Source: Toxonevra muliebris
Taxonomy: Eukaryota; Arthropoda; Insecta; Diptera; Pallopteridae
DNA: 64,000 bases
Assembly: GCA_963691655.1 (NCBI GenBank)
Contig: OY829329.1
Span: 63,544,852-63,608,851, forward strand
Reading direction: 5' to 3'
In this document: piece after piece, positions 22,650 to 34,633 of the stretch
Layout of the letters: the number at the start of each line of letters is the position of its first letter
Position numbering within the stretch: the stretch's first letter is position 1
Position numbers and translations under genes: made by a program
Notes under the pieces: generated by a model
Told to the model about the DNA's origin: nothing
What the model saw: the letters and a program-made list of their open reading frames with translations, nothing else
Databases searched by the model: none

Positions 22650-24486
22650 ATAAAAACATTTTTAATTCGAGATTTCTGATTCTGACCTTTTATTCGAATT
22701 TTTCTACCACGTTTGATTTTCCGCTTTAGAGGACCTAAAACCCATTATTTTGGTACTTTGTACTTATGACACAAAAATACGAAACTACTCTAAAATGTAA
22801 TCAACTTCCAGTAGCTATGAAAGTAGAGATGAACTGGTCATAGTCCTTGAAGTAGTAGAAAATGAATGTTGCCTAAGATTCCTTGACAGTGAACGCAAAA
22901 GGTGGAAATAAACATAAGCCTTCGCTGAAGATCGCATTCGATTGAGGAATTTTATTGAAGTCCTAAGTTCCCCTAGAAATTCGAGAAATTTAAGAAGAAT
23001 TGATTTTTTTTACCCCTTGATTTCTGAAATCTAAACACAAAAAAAGATCAGACTTGTACTTTATACTTTACTTAATACTTTATTCTAGTACTCATTTATT
23101 TAACTTTCAAATAATGTTTTCTTGGTGATAATCTCACATTCAGCGATATTTTACATTAGCAACATTCTCAAATAATTTTATTATGAATATACACATGTAA
23201 GTAACACCTACCTCTATTTAAAAAAAATTGCTTCATCATTCCAACATCTGTTTTCTTGGAATTATATACAGATATCCAAGTATTTATCTCATACGCTACA
23301 TAATATTTGTTTTAGATAAAAATTACTACATACACATGTATGTAGATACATCTGTGACACGTTTTCAACCTAAATAAATTTAAATTATCAGTATAAATAA
23401 GTACACATTTTTTTATTAGTAAATACATGCCCATACCCATACCCATACCCATATGTATGTCAGTAATCGGAAGTAAATTTCCAATTTCTAGTCATATTTT
23501 TTATTTTTTTTATTAATATTTGGTTATTTGCATTTTATTTACTATTTGCATAAGTCAACTGGCATCAACTGTAGACCCAATAGATTTTTACTATATTACA
23601 TTGCTGATATCCATTCTAAAGATTAAAGTATCGCTGGGTGTCTTAAGTGCTAAAGAACCTAAGTCAATAAATAGCAAATGCAAATACAGAACTGAAATGA
23701 AAATAAATCTAAAAATACCAGCTGTGAGCTGATTACACGAAACGATAAGATATAATAATAATAATAAACTTCATTATTAAGTTAAATCGAAATAAAGTAA
23801 ATATTATAAAAAATTAATTTCTAAAATAATATAAGTATGTACCTCCACACTCCTAACAAAGTTCATTTAGAGAGAAAAAAAACCAAGAAGAAGAAATTTT
23901 GCGACTTTAATTATTTACACAGTACTACGCCTAAATATAGTATATCTCAACACGAGTTTCGAGTAGTTACTCTAAATCACATCTGTTTCACTAATTATTA
24001 AATACACGTAACAATATCGCGATCGTCTCTCGTCGCACATACCTACATATATAAAAATTATGAAATCTCATATTCATAGCTTCTCAAGCTATGAAGGCAA
24101 GCTATCTTTCTCATATAATTTCAGATCAGGGTAGATATAGATCACATGATCCACTATCAATGACAATGTTAAACAATTTAATCACGATGACTGTAAAAAA
24201 ACTAATTGCGAGTGCTAAAAATATACACACATTTTGCAAATTAAACATCTCATACTTAGTACTTAAAAAAAAAGGCAAAAACAAATTTTATTATAAATTG
24301 TTATAATAAATGAAACTATGTATGTATGTATGTATGCATGTATGGTATATATTGGTAGATATTTTGTCGCAAGTCTACGTTGTAGTCTAAATTTAAAAAT
24401 TTTTTGGTTTATTAGAAAATGGCGGCGCTCGTGCATTTAGCTTGAAGGTGTTAATTTGTTAAAAAGGTTTTCTCAAGTCTATTTCA
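22650..24486. other. AT-rich DNA without recognised genes
   Basis: It contains a short CCCATA microsatellite (23430-23453) and an ATGT run (24318-24345). No gene is supported. Confidence 0.5.
23430..23453. repeat. CCCATA hexamer microsatellite
   Basis: Four units of CCCATA. Confidence 0.85.
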
Positions 24487-24570
24487 ATGATAGTCAACAA
24501 AATAAATGTTGCTAAAAATAATTTAATAATCTTAAAAATAGTTTATAAGCTTTTTTCTCTTTTTGAGTTG

Positions 24571-24684
24571 ATTGTAATGCGTAGAAAAGCTGTTGAATTT
24601 GCAATTATTTGTTTTTCAAAAGATTTAGAGGAAGTTGAAGAAGATGAAGGTAAGGCCAAGAAGAAAGCATGGGCGCGTATATAA
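24571..24684 (+). pseudogene. Possible N-terminal fragment of a PIF/Harbinger-like transposase
   Basis: The frame reads MRRKAVEFAIICF, then an acidic stretch and KAKKKAWARI, and stops. This vaguely resembles the start of Harbinger-type transposases, in which an aliphatic helix is followed by a charged linker and a W-W-x-R motif. No DDE core follows. A chance frame is quite possible. Confidence 0.2.
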
Positions 24685-24839
24685 ATTCGGTTTTTTTTTT
24701 GGGACAATCAAATATAATATATAAAATAATGTTATATTTTTCTGATTTTGACCACATTGGAGGACATTCCACCCTGAATGAGGCAAATGATGGGGCACAG
24801 CAGATCTTTAGTCGCAGTGCACATCCCGTAACTAATAAC

Positions 24840-24900
24840 CAGTGGCGGTTCTAGGATTTGGGTTTGGAGGTGGGGGACTATTTTACTAAATAAATGGATA
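24840..24900 (+). mobile_element. hAT-like left terminus CAGTGGCGGTTCTAGG
   Basis: CAGTGGCG is a common hAT end. The same kind of end, inverted, lies at 62385 beside a second array of the same repeat, which suggests one element family carrying the array. The right end of this copy was not located; a weak inverted match to GGTTCTAG lies near 26680. Confidence 0.45.
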
Positions 24901-24909
24901 AATATCAGA

Positions 24910-26205
24910 CTTAATATCGACCGAAACCCATACCTAGACCAAAAACTAATGCACAAATTTTATCAATGCCCAAACCAAAAATACAAGCCAAAAATATAAC
25001 TAGAACAAAACTGAGACCAAAATTCAAAATAAAATCGGATAGAAATTTTGGCGGAAATTTCGACCAAATTTCAAACTAAAATTCAAACACTTTTTTTCAG
25101 ATCGTAGTTTAAACCAAGAAAAAGACCAAATTCATATCAAAAATATAGCTCAAAATGAAACCAAAACCTTGATTAACTCATTATTGCCCAACCGGTGCGT
25201 TCACTTACCAGCACTTTGTTCAAGCATATAGCTTCATATGTGTGACCTATGACTTGTCGGACGGATTTATATTGTTAAATGATCTATTTTGAGAAAAAAA
25301 ATTATATATATTATATATATTTTTAGTAATTTTTAGTCGAAACAAAAACCAGAAAAAAAAAACTTAAATCGAGATAACAGTTGATTTGGATAGTACATCA
25401 AAAAATATATTCAAAATCACTTTCACCATCGATGGTGGTAAGTGTGTTTACCATCTCACAACTCCAGAACCAAGAACTCCACTGTTATGAAAATATATCT
25501 TAATTTGACCAAAAATCCAATACATTTTAAATTTCAACGACATCCGTATACGCTTTCGGGTACCCCACAACAACCGTGTAAAAAAAAACCATGTTCAGAC
25601 CACGAATCGGACTAAAATTCCAACAAAAATCGACCAAAATGAGGCCAAATTCAGATCAAAACTCTAACTAAAAATCCAAAATTTAGACCAAAATTAGTTT
25701 AAAATTTATTCCAAAAATTAAAAAAAAATTTAGACCACAATTCAAACTAATAGTTAGACAAAATTTTAAGCCAAAATGACGTCAAATACCGAACGAAAGC
25801 AACCCGAAATTCAGGCCACAAACTATTGAGAATATCTGATAAATATTCACACCAAAAAATTTAAACTCAAATTAACCAAAAACTGGACAAAAGTTCCAGC
25901 CGAATTTAGACCAAAACTTAAAACAAAATTAAGACCGGTTTCAGACCGATAATCAGACCAAAATACGTATCAAAATCAAGCCAATTCAGACCAAAATTTC
26001 CACCACAACTCAAACTAAAAGTTAGATTAAAACTGAGGCTAAAAAGACGCCAAATACAAAACAAAAACGAAACAAAACTTAGGGCAGAAATCAGACGGCT
26101 AGTAAACGCTGGTCTGAGCAAAATTTTGACCACAATTTAGACTAAGAGTTACACAAAAACTCAGACCAAATTTAACCCTAAAATCAAAACAAAATTCTGA
26201 CACAG
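24910..26205. repeat. Degenerate tandem array of AAATTCAGACCAA-type units
   Basis: About 1.3 kb of irregular 13-17-bp units built from the words AGACCAAAA, TTCAAACTAAAA and AATTCAGACC. A second array of the same words lies at 61703-62250. Confidence 0.8.
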
Positions 26206-26700
26206 AAATTCTCCCCTCTTCTCCTTAGATCTGCTGGTATTTAAAACCAAGTTGAAAAAACGAGAAGTGAAATTACTCTTCATGAGTTTGAAGTGAGACC
26301 ATTGTTTTTCATTCGTATAATATCAAGAACTTTTGAGAGCTAAGTGATTCAAAACCCAAAATCACCGCTTAATACCTCAAGCGCACAAATTCCCCCCTTA
26401 CCCCCAGGGGTTTGTTCGTTTTGTACTCTAATAATATCAAGAACTTTCCATAGCTGGGTAGCTCAAAAATCTAAATATTCCGTCTCCCCTTTGGATTATC
26501 TTTTTCCCCCATAGATCTGCCTGAACTTGGAACTATGGGTGAAAAAAGTACTTTTTTTTTTGCTTTCTAATACCAAGAACCTTTGACTACAGACTAGATT
26601 AAATAACTCAAATCCACAAGCCCTCACCTCCCACTACTTACATTGGACCTCTTTTCTCTGGATCTACCGATATCTAGAACCATCGCTAACAAGCTCTTAC
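26205..26700. repeat. Degenerate tandem repeat, period about 143 bp
   Basis: AGATCTGC/GGATCTAC anchors occur at 26227, 26513 and 26660. AATATCAAGAACTTT-type anchors recur near 26320, 26435 and 26568, and TARNTCAAAAMYC-type words lie between them. About three to four diverged units are visible, directly after the AAATTCAGACC array. Confidence 0.6.
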
Positions 26701-29700
26701 ATATAGTTCTAAAAGTAAACAGACCTCATAGTTGGGGATCTCGCTGCAAGATTTCTATCGCGATGCGTTCATCTTTTAAGTTCCCAAAAATATTATTTTA
26801 ATTGAAAGAATTTTCGTAACCTCTCACCCTTAACGGTTATCGTTAGTACAAGAATTAGGGGGTAAATGAAAGATTTTGATTTGCACTATATGAATATCAG
26901 TTCCTAGATACAGAGCCTCGGAGAGTTAAAAAAATTGTATATTTGTTTTCGTATTTTAATATCCCAATCATTCCAGTACCTTGCCAGCCAATATTTGTGC
27001 TAGAGGTCGTGTATGGATCAATACTGAGCGATTGTAAATTGACGATACTACAGTGAATGTGTACCGAAGGTCGATCGGTGCCAGCGAACCCCAGAAAATT
27101 GCTCGGACTCTGGTTCAAGTTCCGGCCTAAAATTTTCAAGAAATCCCCGATTATTTCTCAGTCAGGAAAGGTCTAATAGCAAAACATTGAGAACTGAAAA
27201 TAATAAATAATAAATTCCATAATAAATTCCATAATTTTTAGGAGAGTCATATTTTGAAAAATGATAATCTTCATGAAATCTTTATGGCATACGTTATTTT
27301 AAGATGAAGAAATTTACAAAAAAAAATCTGCCTTATTACTCAAAATTGAACTTGGTAGCAGCTTCAATTCTCACCAAAATAATATCAAAATTTTGATATT
27401 TTTTCGAAGGAAAAATTCTGAAAGAGTATCAATCGTTACAAAAATCTTTTTACATTCGTCACTCTAACTAGAAGTAGAATCTTTCAGTTTTAAAAAAAAC
27501 CTAGGCCTTAATTCAAATTGAACCGTTCTAATGCATAACTAACTAATCTATCTGCATAACAATAATATTTGTGACATAATCTCTGGAAAGTTTTGAAATG
27601 TCTGAAGACCGAAAAAAAAAACAAAAACAACCAAAGATGATTTAAAATATTAGATGTAAACATTTGTAATATTGTAGATATACGAAAACAACTTAAAAAT
27701 TACCAGGAATGGCTTTTGAAAATGTCAAAACGTTTATGAATTTATAAGGCATAATTTAAAAGACATGACGGCAATGGATGCTCCAATGAACCAACAAAGC
27801 TTGGTACAATGACTTTTTAAATTTAAAAAAAGAAATAATAATAAATAAAAATAAAAACAGCAATAAAAAATATTTCAAAAAGTTGAAGAAGAATTAAAAT
27901 AAAATGCCTAACTTTAAATTGAATTAAAGCTTCATCATAAAAAAACGTGTTAATTTGTGAAAACACGTTTATGTCTGCGACAGACAAAATTTACATTAAG
28001 ATATGGAAAATTTACGCGTTCAGGCAATTTTTCTGCTGCGTATTTGTCAAAATGATTAAGAAATTGTGTCATTCACATTACTAAAAAAAAAAAAAGGAAA
28101 AAAAAATTTATATTAACTACTAGAAGAAATGAAAATCAGACAAATTATACTAAATATGTTTTGTTTTTGGTTTTTGGTTTTCTTGGGGTTTTTTTTTACC
28201 TATATGGATGATATATGCCTATTGACGACATTGACACTTCTAAATTGAAAATATCACACCATAAAATTAATTGAGAGTGCTACATGAGCATATTTGATTT
28301 GATTGTAACGAAAGCTTGTGAAATAAATATTTACAAATGTGAACAGTGAATACCTACATAGTTAAAGTGGGCTCTATTGTTTTTAACCTATTTATACTCA
28401 GATATTTGAATGCAATAAAAAAAAAATTCAAGGTGCATCTGCCCCTAATGTTGCAGGTGTTGCTGGTGCTGTTCTGTTGTCGTTGTTGGTTATTATTTCT
28501 TTATCTAAGGCATTTTTTTTTTTTATATCACTAGGTATTAAGTATATGTAGTCGTTGGTTTGGCTCTTATCAGTCACAGTCACACATCCATTTCTACACT
28601 TATGTACAAAATACTTACTCTACTTTCTTCTTTTATTATCGTCATACACAGAATTTGTTTTTTTTTTTTCTTTCGTTTTGCTGAAAATATCATTAATTCT
28701 TACGTGTGCGAATTTTTTTATTTTTTTTTTTTTGTTTGAATTCGTTACGTTGCGTTCATGTGTACTTTTGTCATTTTGGGTAATAAAAAAAATTTAGTAC
28801 ACCTAGGTATACGAAAAAAACTAAGAAAATTATTACTTATTATGGAAGTGGTTTTATATTTTTGACTGATTGTGCTTTGTTTTTGCACACCTGTCTACAA
28901 ATTTGTATTATTTTTTTTGCTTTTCGTTATCGGATGATTTGGTGTTTGGGCGTTATATTTCATAAAGTTAATTTAGGTTTTATTTTATTTAATTTTTTTT
29001 TTTTTCATGAGTGATTAGCAATTTTATTATTAGTTTTTGTTGTTACGTATCGATTCGGTGCTTTAGCACCTGAGCGTTTAATTGCAAAATTATGTTAGAT
29101 TATGAAGAAAATAATGTAGGTTCTAGGTAGTGACGCACCTATTTTTAAACAAAAAACTACAATTCTTTTTACGGGACAGTACCGAAGTATTCAGGAAAAC
29201 ATTTTTAAAGAAAATTTTGGATGGTGACAAAACTTTTCAGAAGTTTGTTTTTTTTTTTTTTTTTTAAATTCCAACAGAAATGCAGCACCAAAAAATCACT
29301 ATTCTTACTTCATCTATTTTTATCGGAATCGATGAGACTTGTTCTACATTTTGATACTGGTCGAAAGAGATGTTTGAAATCGCATTTTAATGTTCCGTTC
29401 TTCCGTTCCAATTTCAATATGGTTTTAAAATCGATTGAACTGTAAAAAAATTTCTGAACACCTGTTTTTTCTGGATCACTTTCAGAAAAACCTTCGGGCA
29501 CCTTTCTACACACAGCATCACAATACTATCTTTTGAATATGAGAATAAACCAGGAATTTGGTTGGTTGATAAACTCCGAAATCTCCAACATATACAAAAA
29601 TTTCACTTGCGAAATCTAGAAATCCATAATACACCTCTGCATTAGTTTATGCTGATTATACTATCAAACTGCTGTTATTATGATCCTCGAAGTCTTTACT

Positions 29701-30480
29701 GCAAGTAGATGTTTCTAGATATGTTAGCTCCTTTATCCGGAATAGAAAGTGGAAGATGTGAACCCAAAGCCATCCATTCGTATCTATTCCCAGTGACGCT
29801 TCATTAAGAGCTCATTGAAGTCAGACTTTAGCATCCAATCAATACACTCGGGGGTTGAATGTCTGCCTTCGTATTCATGAATTATTCTCCCAATGAATCT
29901 AAATACAATACTAACTCTGTTTCGGTGTCTTGTAAGTTACCCCTGTAAAGTAGTTTATCTTTATGATTCAAAAACTTTAATTTTTATAAGTTTCAAGGCT
30001 TCACAGACTTTGACATTCAGGAATTAAGAGAAAGAGAAAATTTCTAGGTATTTTTGTTCATTCATAAAAAAAAGAAAGAAAAGGCAAGGGAAAGTCAAGC
30101 CAAAATTATCTATTTTAAATTGAATTCATAACCAGAATACAATATTGTCATCAGAACTGGATAAAATCAATAACATTGCAATTCCAATTCAAAGGAATTG
30201 GTAGGTGGCACATTTTTTTCTCCATTTCTTAGGAATGGAATTGATAAAAGTTTCAATTCCTTCACAAAGAATTATAATTGGAAATTGAAAATTTTTAAAT
30301 TCCTGTCTAAGGGAATTAAAAAATTTATCGATGCCAATACGGAGAATTGTATTTTGTAATCAAAAGTATTTCAATTACTTATAAGAACTGAAAAAGTAAT
30401 TGAATAAAAATAACTTTTACGTTAGGAGTAATATATTACTTTTATGGATTTAGGTCCCAAATGTAGTTGGAATGATTCCT
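26701..30480. other. AT-rich DNA without recognised genes
   Basis: Many poly-T and poly-A runs are present (28510-28525, 28712-28732, 29245-29265). Short frames here are low-complexity. Nothing is supported. Confidence 0.5.
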
Positions 30481-30493
30481 CAAAAGTAATTAA

Positions 30494-31050
30494 TTCCTTT
30501 TTAGTTCAATTCCAAAAAACATACTTCTATGAAAAAAATTTTGTAAAATGCCTCATTTTCCCACATAGGTTAGGTTAGGTTGGAGTGGCTATCGAATGAC
30601 ACACTTAGGCCTGAACGGCCCATTGTGATACCACATAGTTGGACCTACAATTTAACGCCGATTCCGAAGGGCGGTGTGGCAATTTTTTATCGGCCTGGTA
30701 GTTTTGCCATTACCAACCAAGGTGTGTACTTACACACTTTCTTATATTTCTCATACACTTCATATTGATAGTGAATATAAGAATGTTACGAAAATTAACC
30801 ACCAGACGAAGACGGGAATCGAACCCGAACCTCCCGGATGAAAGTCTAATTCACTACCCACTAGACTATCGAGGTCGACATTTTTTTCTCACATAATTTT
30901 TGAATATTTGTGCTGTTTCTCACCTGCAAAAAAACTTTTTCTTGAGTTAATTTTTTCACTACCCACAAAAATTTATCATTTTACAATATTCAACGGAAAA
31001 ATTTAATTCTTTTTTTTTTGGAATTGAACTAAAAAGGAGTCAACTACTTT
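30494..31050. mobile_element. Inverted-repeat (foldback-like) element holding a SINE
   Basis: TCCTTTTTAGTTCAATTCC near 30495-30515 is repeated inverted as GGAATTGAACTAAAAAGGA near 31020-31038. A weaker inverted match (TTGTAAAATG) lies inside. The SINE at 30568-30877 sits in the loop. Outer ends are not defined. Confidence 0.45.
30568..30877 (-). mobile_element. SINE-A copy 3 (CCTAA tail)
   Basis: It is a full-length simple SINE-A on the minus strand: GGTTAGGTTAGGTTGG on the plus strand marks the CCTAA tail at 30568-30583, and the tRNA-like head ends at 30877. Box B is GGTTCGATTCC near 30818-30828 (inverted). Flanks CATTTTCCCACATA and CATTTTTTTCTCACATA are an imperfect target duplication. The short frame across it is not a gene. 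Confidence 0.85.
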
Positions 31051-31337
31051 CGAAGAATTATTGGTAAAAATAAATAGCAGATTCAGATTCCTCGTACCCG
31101 AAAACTCCAGAAAGTCCTTTTGATTTGCATTTTAATGATACCACTCCAACGCGACCATAGACTAAGGCAGCAACTTAAAAATGAAAAAAATCGCTTAAAA
31201 TCGCCGACCAGGGAAAACTGAGAAATCACTTTTCTATATACAACCCAAGCTTTGAGAAAAACTTGGTTTCATTAAGACGCGAAATACTCTACAGTGTTAT
31301 GATTTAAATTTGATTCGATTTAAGATTTGTATTTGTA

Positions 31338-32581
31338 TTGGGAGTATGAATGTATAAACTCGTATTTTTTTCGTAATTTGGACATTTATTGTGAAAAAGT
31401 GATTACAAATTTATTCTTTAAAGTATTTTCCATCGTTAGCCATAACCTTTTCCCATCTTTCTGGTAGCATACGGATTCCGCGTCGAAAGAACTCCTCATC
31501 TTTTGAGGCTATCCACGAATCGACCCATTTTTGGAGTTCTTCTAAAGAACGGAAGTGCTGTTCAGCCAGGCCATGTATCATCGATTGGAACAAGTGGTAA
31601 TCAGAAGGAGCAATGTCTGGAGAAAACGGCGGGTGGGGTAGCACTTCCCATTTCAGCGTTTCCAAGTATGTTTTTACTTGCCTTGCAACATGCGGCCGAG
31701 CATTGTCGTGCGGAAGAATAACTTTGTCGTGTCTATTCTCATATTCTGGCCTCTTATCCTTTAATGCTCGACCCAGACGCATCAATTGAAGTCGGTAGCG
31801 GTCGCTAGTGATCGTTTCATATCCCACCAAATACACAGCATGAGCTTGGATCCATGGATGTTCGGCTTTGCCGTTTATGTTGATGCATGTCCGGGCGGTC
31901 CCCATGATTTTTTACGCTTTTGGTTATCGTATCCACTTTTCATCGCCTGTCACAATACGATGCAGAAAACCCTTTCTTTTCTGTCGTTCAATCAGCAGTT
32001 CACATGTGAAAAATCGTCGTTCGACGTCTCTCGGCTTCAATTCGTACGGCACCCAATTTCCTTGCTTTTGAATCATTCCCAATGCTTTTAATCGTTTAAA
32101 AATGGTTGATTGATCAACTTCTAAAGATTCTGCAAGTTCTTGTTGCGTTTGACATGAATCTTCTTCGAGTAATGCCTTCAATTCTTCATCTTCGAACTTT
32201 TTCGGGCCGCCTGAACGTTTCCTGTCTTCAACATCAAAATCACCACTTTTGAAACGGGCATACCACACCTGACACATTCTAACGTCTATAGCACAGTCAG
32301 GATAAGCTGCAGTGAGTAAACGATGTGCTTCAGTTGCCTTTTTCTTTAAATGGAAGAAGCAAATTAAAACATCCCGCAAATGTTGTTTTGTTGGCACGAA
32401 ATTCGACATTTTCAGTTATAGTAAAACACTTTTGTAAAATTATGAAAATTATTTGACAGATCAATTCTTATAGTATTTTTGGCGCTCTTCGATATAGAAT
32501 AGCTGTCAATGTCAAAAAAATAGCGCGTATGATAGATATGAAGTTAGTCACAATTACGAGTTTATACATTCATACTCCCAA
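31338..32581 (-). mobile_element. Mariner element M2 (1,244 bp)
   Basis: It has the same terminal repeats as M1 and TA duplications at 31336-31337 and 32582-32583. It is 43 bp shorter than M3, mainly through two internal deletions. Confidence 0.95.
31411..32409 (-). pseudogene. Mariner transposase M2, catalytic residues kept but frame broken
   Basis: The start and N-terminal DNA-binding region are open. All three DD34D residues are visible: TGDEKWI, HDNARPH and APSDYHLF, with 34 residues between the second and third. A 5-bp deletion near 31925 shifts frame into a stop. A 37-bp deletion near 31820, between two ATGAAA words, brings the reading back, so the total loss is 42 bp. Compared with M3, codons from the first-Asp region to about 14 residues later are lost or scrambled. 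It represents a lineage closer to the active ancestor than M1 and M3. Confidence 0.92.
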
Positions 32582-32583
32582 TA

Positions 32584-33070
32584 TCTATTTAGATATAATA
32601 TTAGTACAATAAGAAAGTATTTCTTTTGAAGTACAACAATAAAGTATGGAAATATTTGAATAAAAATTTAAATTTATAGACATAAAACTTACTTAATATT
32701 AAGAACAAGAGTAAAATCAGGTAAAAACAAAAGTAAAAGAAAAAAAGAACAGATGAAATTAATTAGAATTTTATGATATCTTTTGAAAAACTAAACATAC
32801 AAAGACAGTTAAATATAAAAATATCGAACTGTTGAGAAAGGTGAAGCTATATAAAGCTATAATGGTTATGGTGGCTTATAAAAAACTCTACCCACAAAAA
32901 TCTCACCGGCTTTCTAAATAAACCAGAACTTACATCAGCCAGCATCTCTTCTTTTTTCTTTTTTAATATAACTGAGAATAAATATTGCGAAAAACAACTG
33001 CATATGTTAACATTCCACCTGCGCACATTGAACAATTTCATAATGATAAACAGTTATCAATTCTACAACT
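32584..33070. other. AT-rich DNA, no feature seen
   Basis: No gene, inverted repeat or tandem array is supported. Confidence 0.5.
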
Positions 33071-33073
33071 CTT

Positions 33074-33346
33074 CAGTAGCGTGTCCAGAAAGGGTGGGCT
33101 GTAAAGTCCATTAAAATGCAGGCAAGTTTCATTACATATACTACAACTAATAAGATATAACACCCCAGAGTCTAGGTCGAGCTTTTACCAATCATTCATA
33201 TTTTTGCGTATTATACCGAATCCAACCAGCGATGTTTGAGAAGCAGTCCTTAGGAAATTTATACACTTGTAGGTTTGCCATTCAATTTACAATGGGCAGC
33301 CCCGTCCCCTCCTCCCAATACCTAGTTAATTCTAAACCCGCCTCTG
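33074..33346. mobile_element. hAT-like MITE, 273 bp
   Basis: The left end is CAGTAGCGTGTCCAG and the inverted right end CAGAGGCGGGTTTAG, sharing CAGNRGCGNGTYYAG. The 8-bp flanks CAACTCTT and GTACTCTC share ACTCT. GGGTGGGCT and GGGCAGCCCC-like GC-rich words lie near the ends. Confidence 0.5.
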
Positions 33347-34500
33347 GTACTCTCTTGTATGCATAAAAATAACAAAATATAAATCTAAAAATATTACGAA
33401 ATGCTCACATGCACAAACGGATAAATAAAATCTCTACTCGCATGTTCTTGTATAAATTTGCAACGTGAGATTGTCAATCTGATGACAAAATACAATAATA
33501 AAATAAAAAATAAATGCGATTAAAAATTTTTTGTTTTTTATAGTATGCAACTAGGTATGCATATGTGTCGTTGTAGTAAACACAAAATAAAATGTGTCAA
33601 TTGTACCCCAAGGAACGTGTGCAAATACAGAGTCAACAAAAATACTACAAAAAAAAGCAAACAAACAAACAAAAAATTTCCAGAAAAAGAAAGTGATAAA
33701 TAATAACATCTTTTTTTATAGTACATACGCCAAGATTAAATCTAATAAAAAGCGTTAAAAATAGACTCTAACATAGTAAACAATATAGTAAAAATACAAT
33801 AACATTGTGTCGAATAAAAAGAAGAGACTGTTTTAATTCTTTTTTTTTTTATTGTATCTAAATATATTAGTAAATACAAGTACCAACATAGCATAAATAT
33901 GTATGTATCTCAAAATATGGACATATATTTGTATACGTGCATGATTATATACATATTTTATCAGCTGCAGCAAGAAGCTAAAAACACCTGAGGTAATATT
34001 AGGTAAAATAAAAAGACAAAGAAAACGCATACGTATATACATACATACACATGTACATATGTATAGAGAGCCAACAGACGGACTCATGTCTGAAATATGC
34101 AGGTTGAACCGACACTACATACGAGGCGCATGTATATATGTAAAAGATGTTCTACTACTTACTATTACCACTACTAAAATACGATTTCCTTTTAAACAAC
34201 TTCTTCCTTTTTTTTTTTTTTTGCTTGAAGCATCCCAGCAAAAAAGTGTATTACTCTATACTTCTACAGACAACTCTTACCTTATCGAAGATGTAACAAA
34301 CCAAGAGTAAAACAAGATCAAATGCTTTCTTTACAAATATCCTGGCTTAACCAGAGTCAGACAAGCGAAAATCTTCTTTGAGGATCTAGAATATTTAAGC
34401 AGAAATATGTCGGGAATCTAAGTATACCTGAAAAACTAAAATGCTTCTTAAAACATATAAAGTTATTATAAAATAATTAATCAAGGAGTGAAGGATTTAC
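33347..34500. other. AT-rich DNA with ATGT/ACAT microsatellite words
   Basis: No gene is supported. Frames at 33833-34310 are low-complexity. Confidence 0.5.
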
Positions 34501-34559
34501 AAATTTTCTGTCTGAGGACTTTAAATGATTATATAAATATGTAGAACTAATATCTTAAC

Positions 34560-34633
34560 ATTATTAACAAAAGAATTGTTCATGCGTACGAACCGCTCTT
34601 CTGAGAAAAACAGGCTGGATTTAGGCCATACAA
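34560..34633 (+). pseudogene. LINE-C reverse transcriptase, 5' part
   Basis: The frame NKRIVHAYEPLF, a stop, then EKQAGFRPYK ends in the QAGFRP motif that opens the RT core of non-LTR retrotransposons. It is interrupted by LINE-A at 34634 and continues at 35869. Confidence 0.75.

Noticed and set aside
23430..23453. Regular spacing considered as a CRISPR-like array
   Set aside because: A six-base microsatellite without spacers; eukaryotic context.
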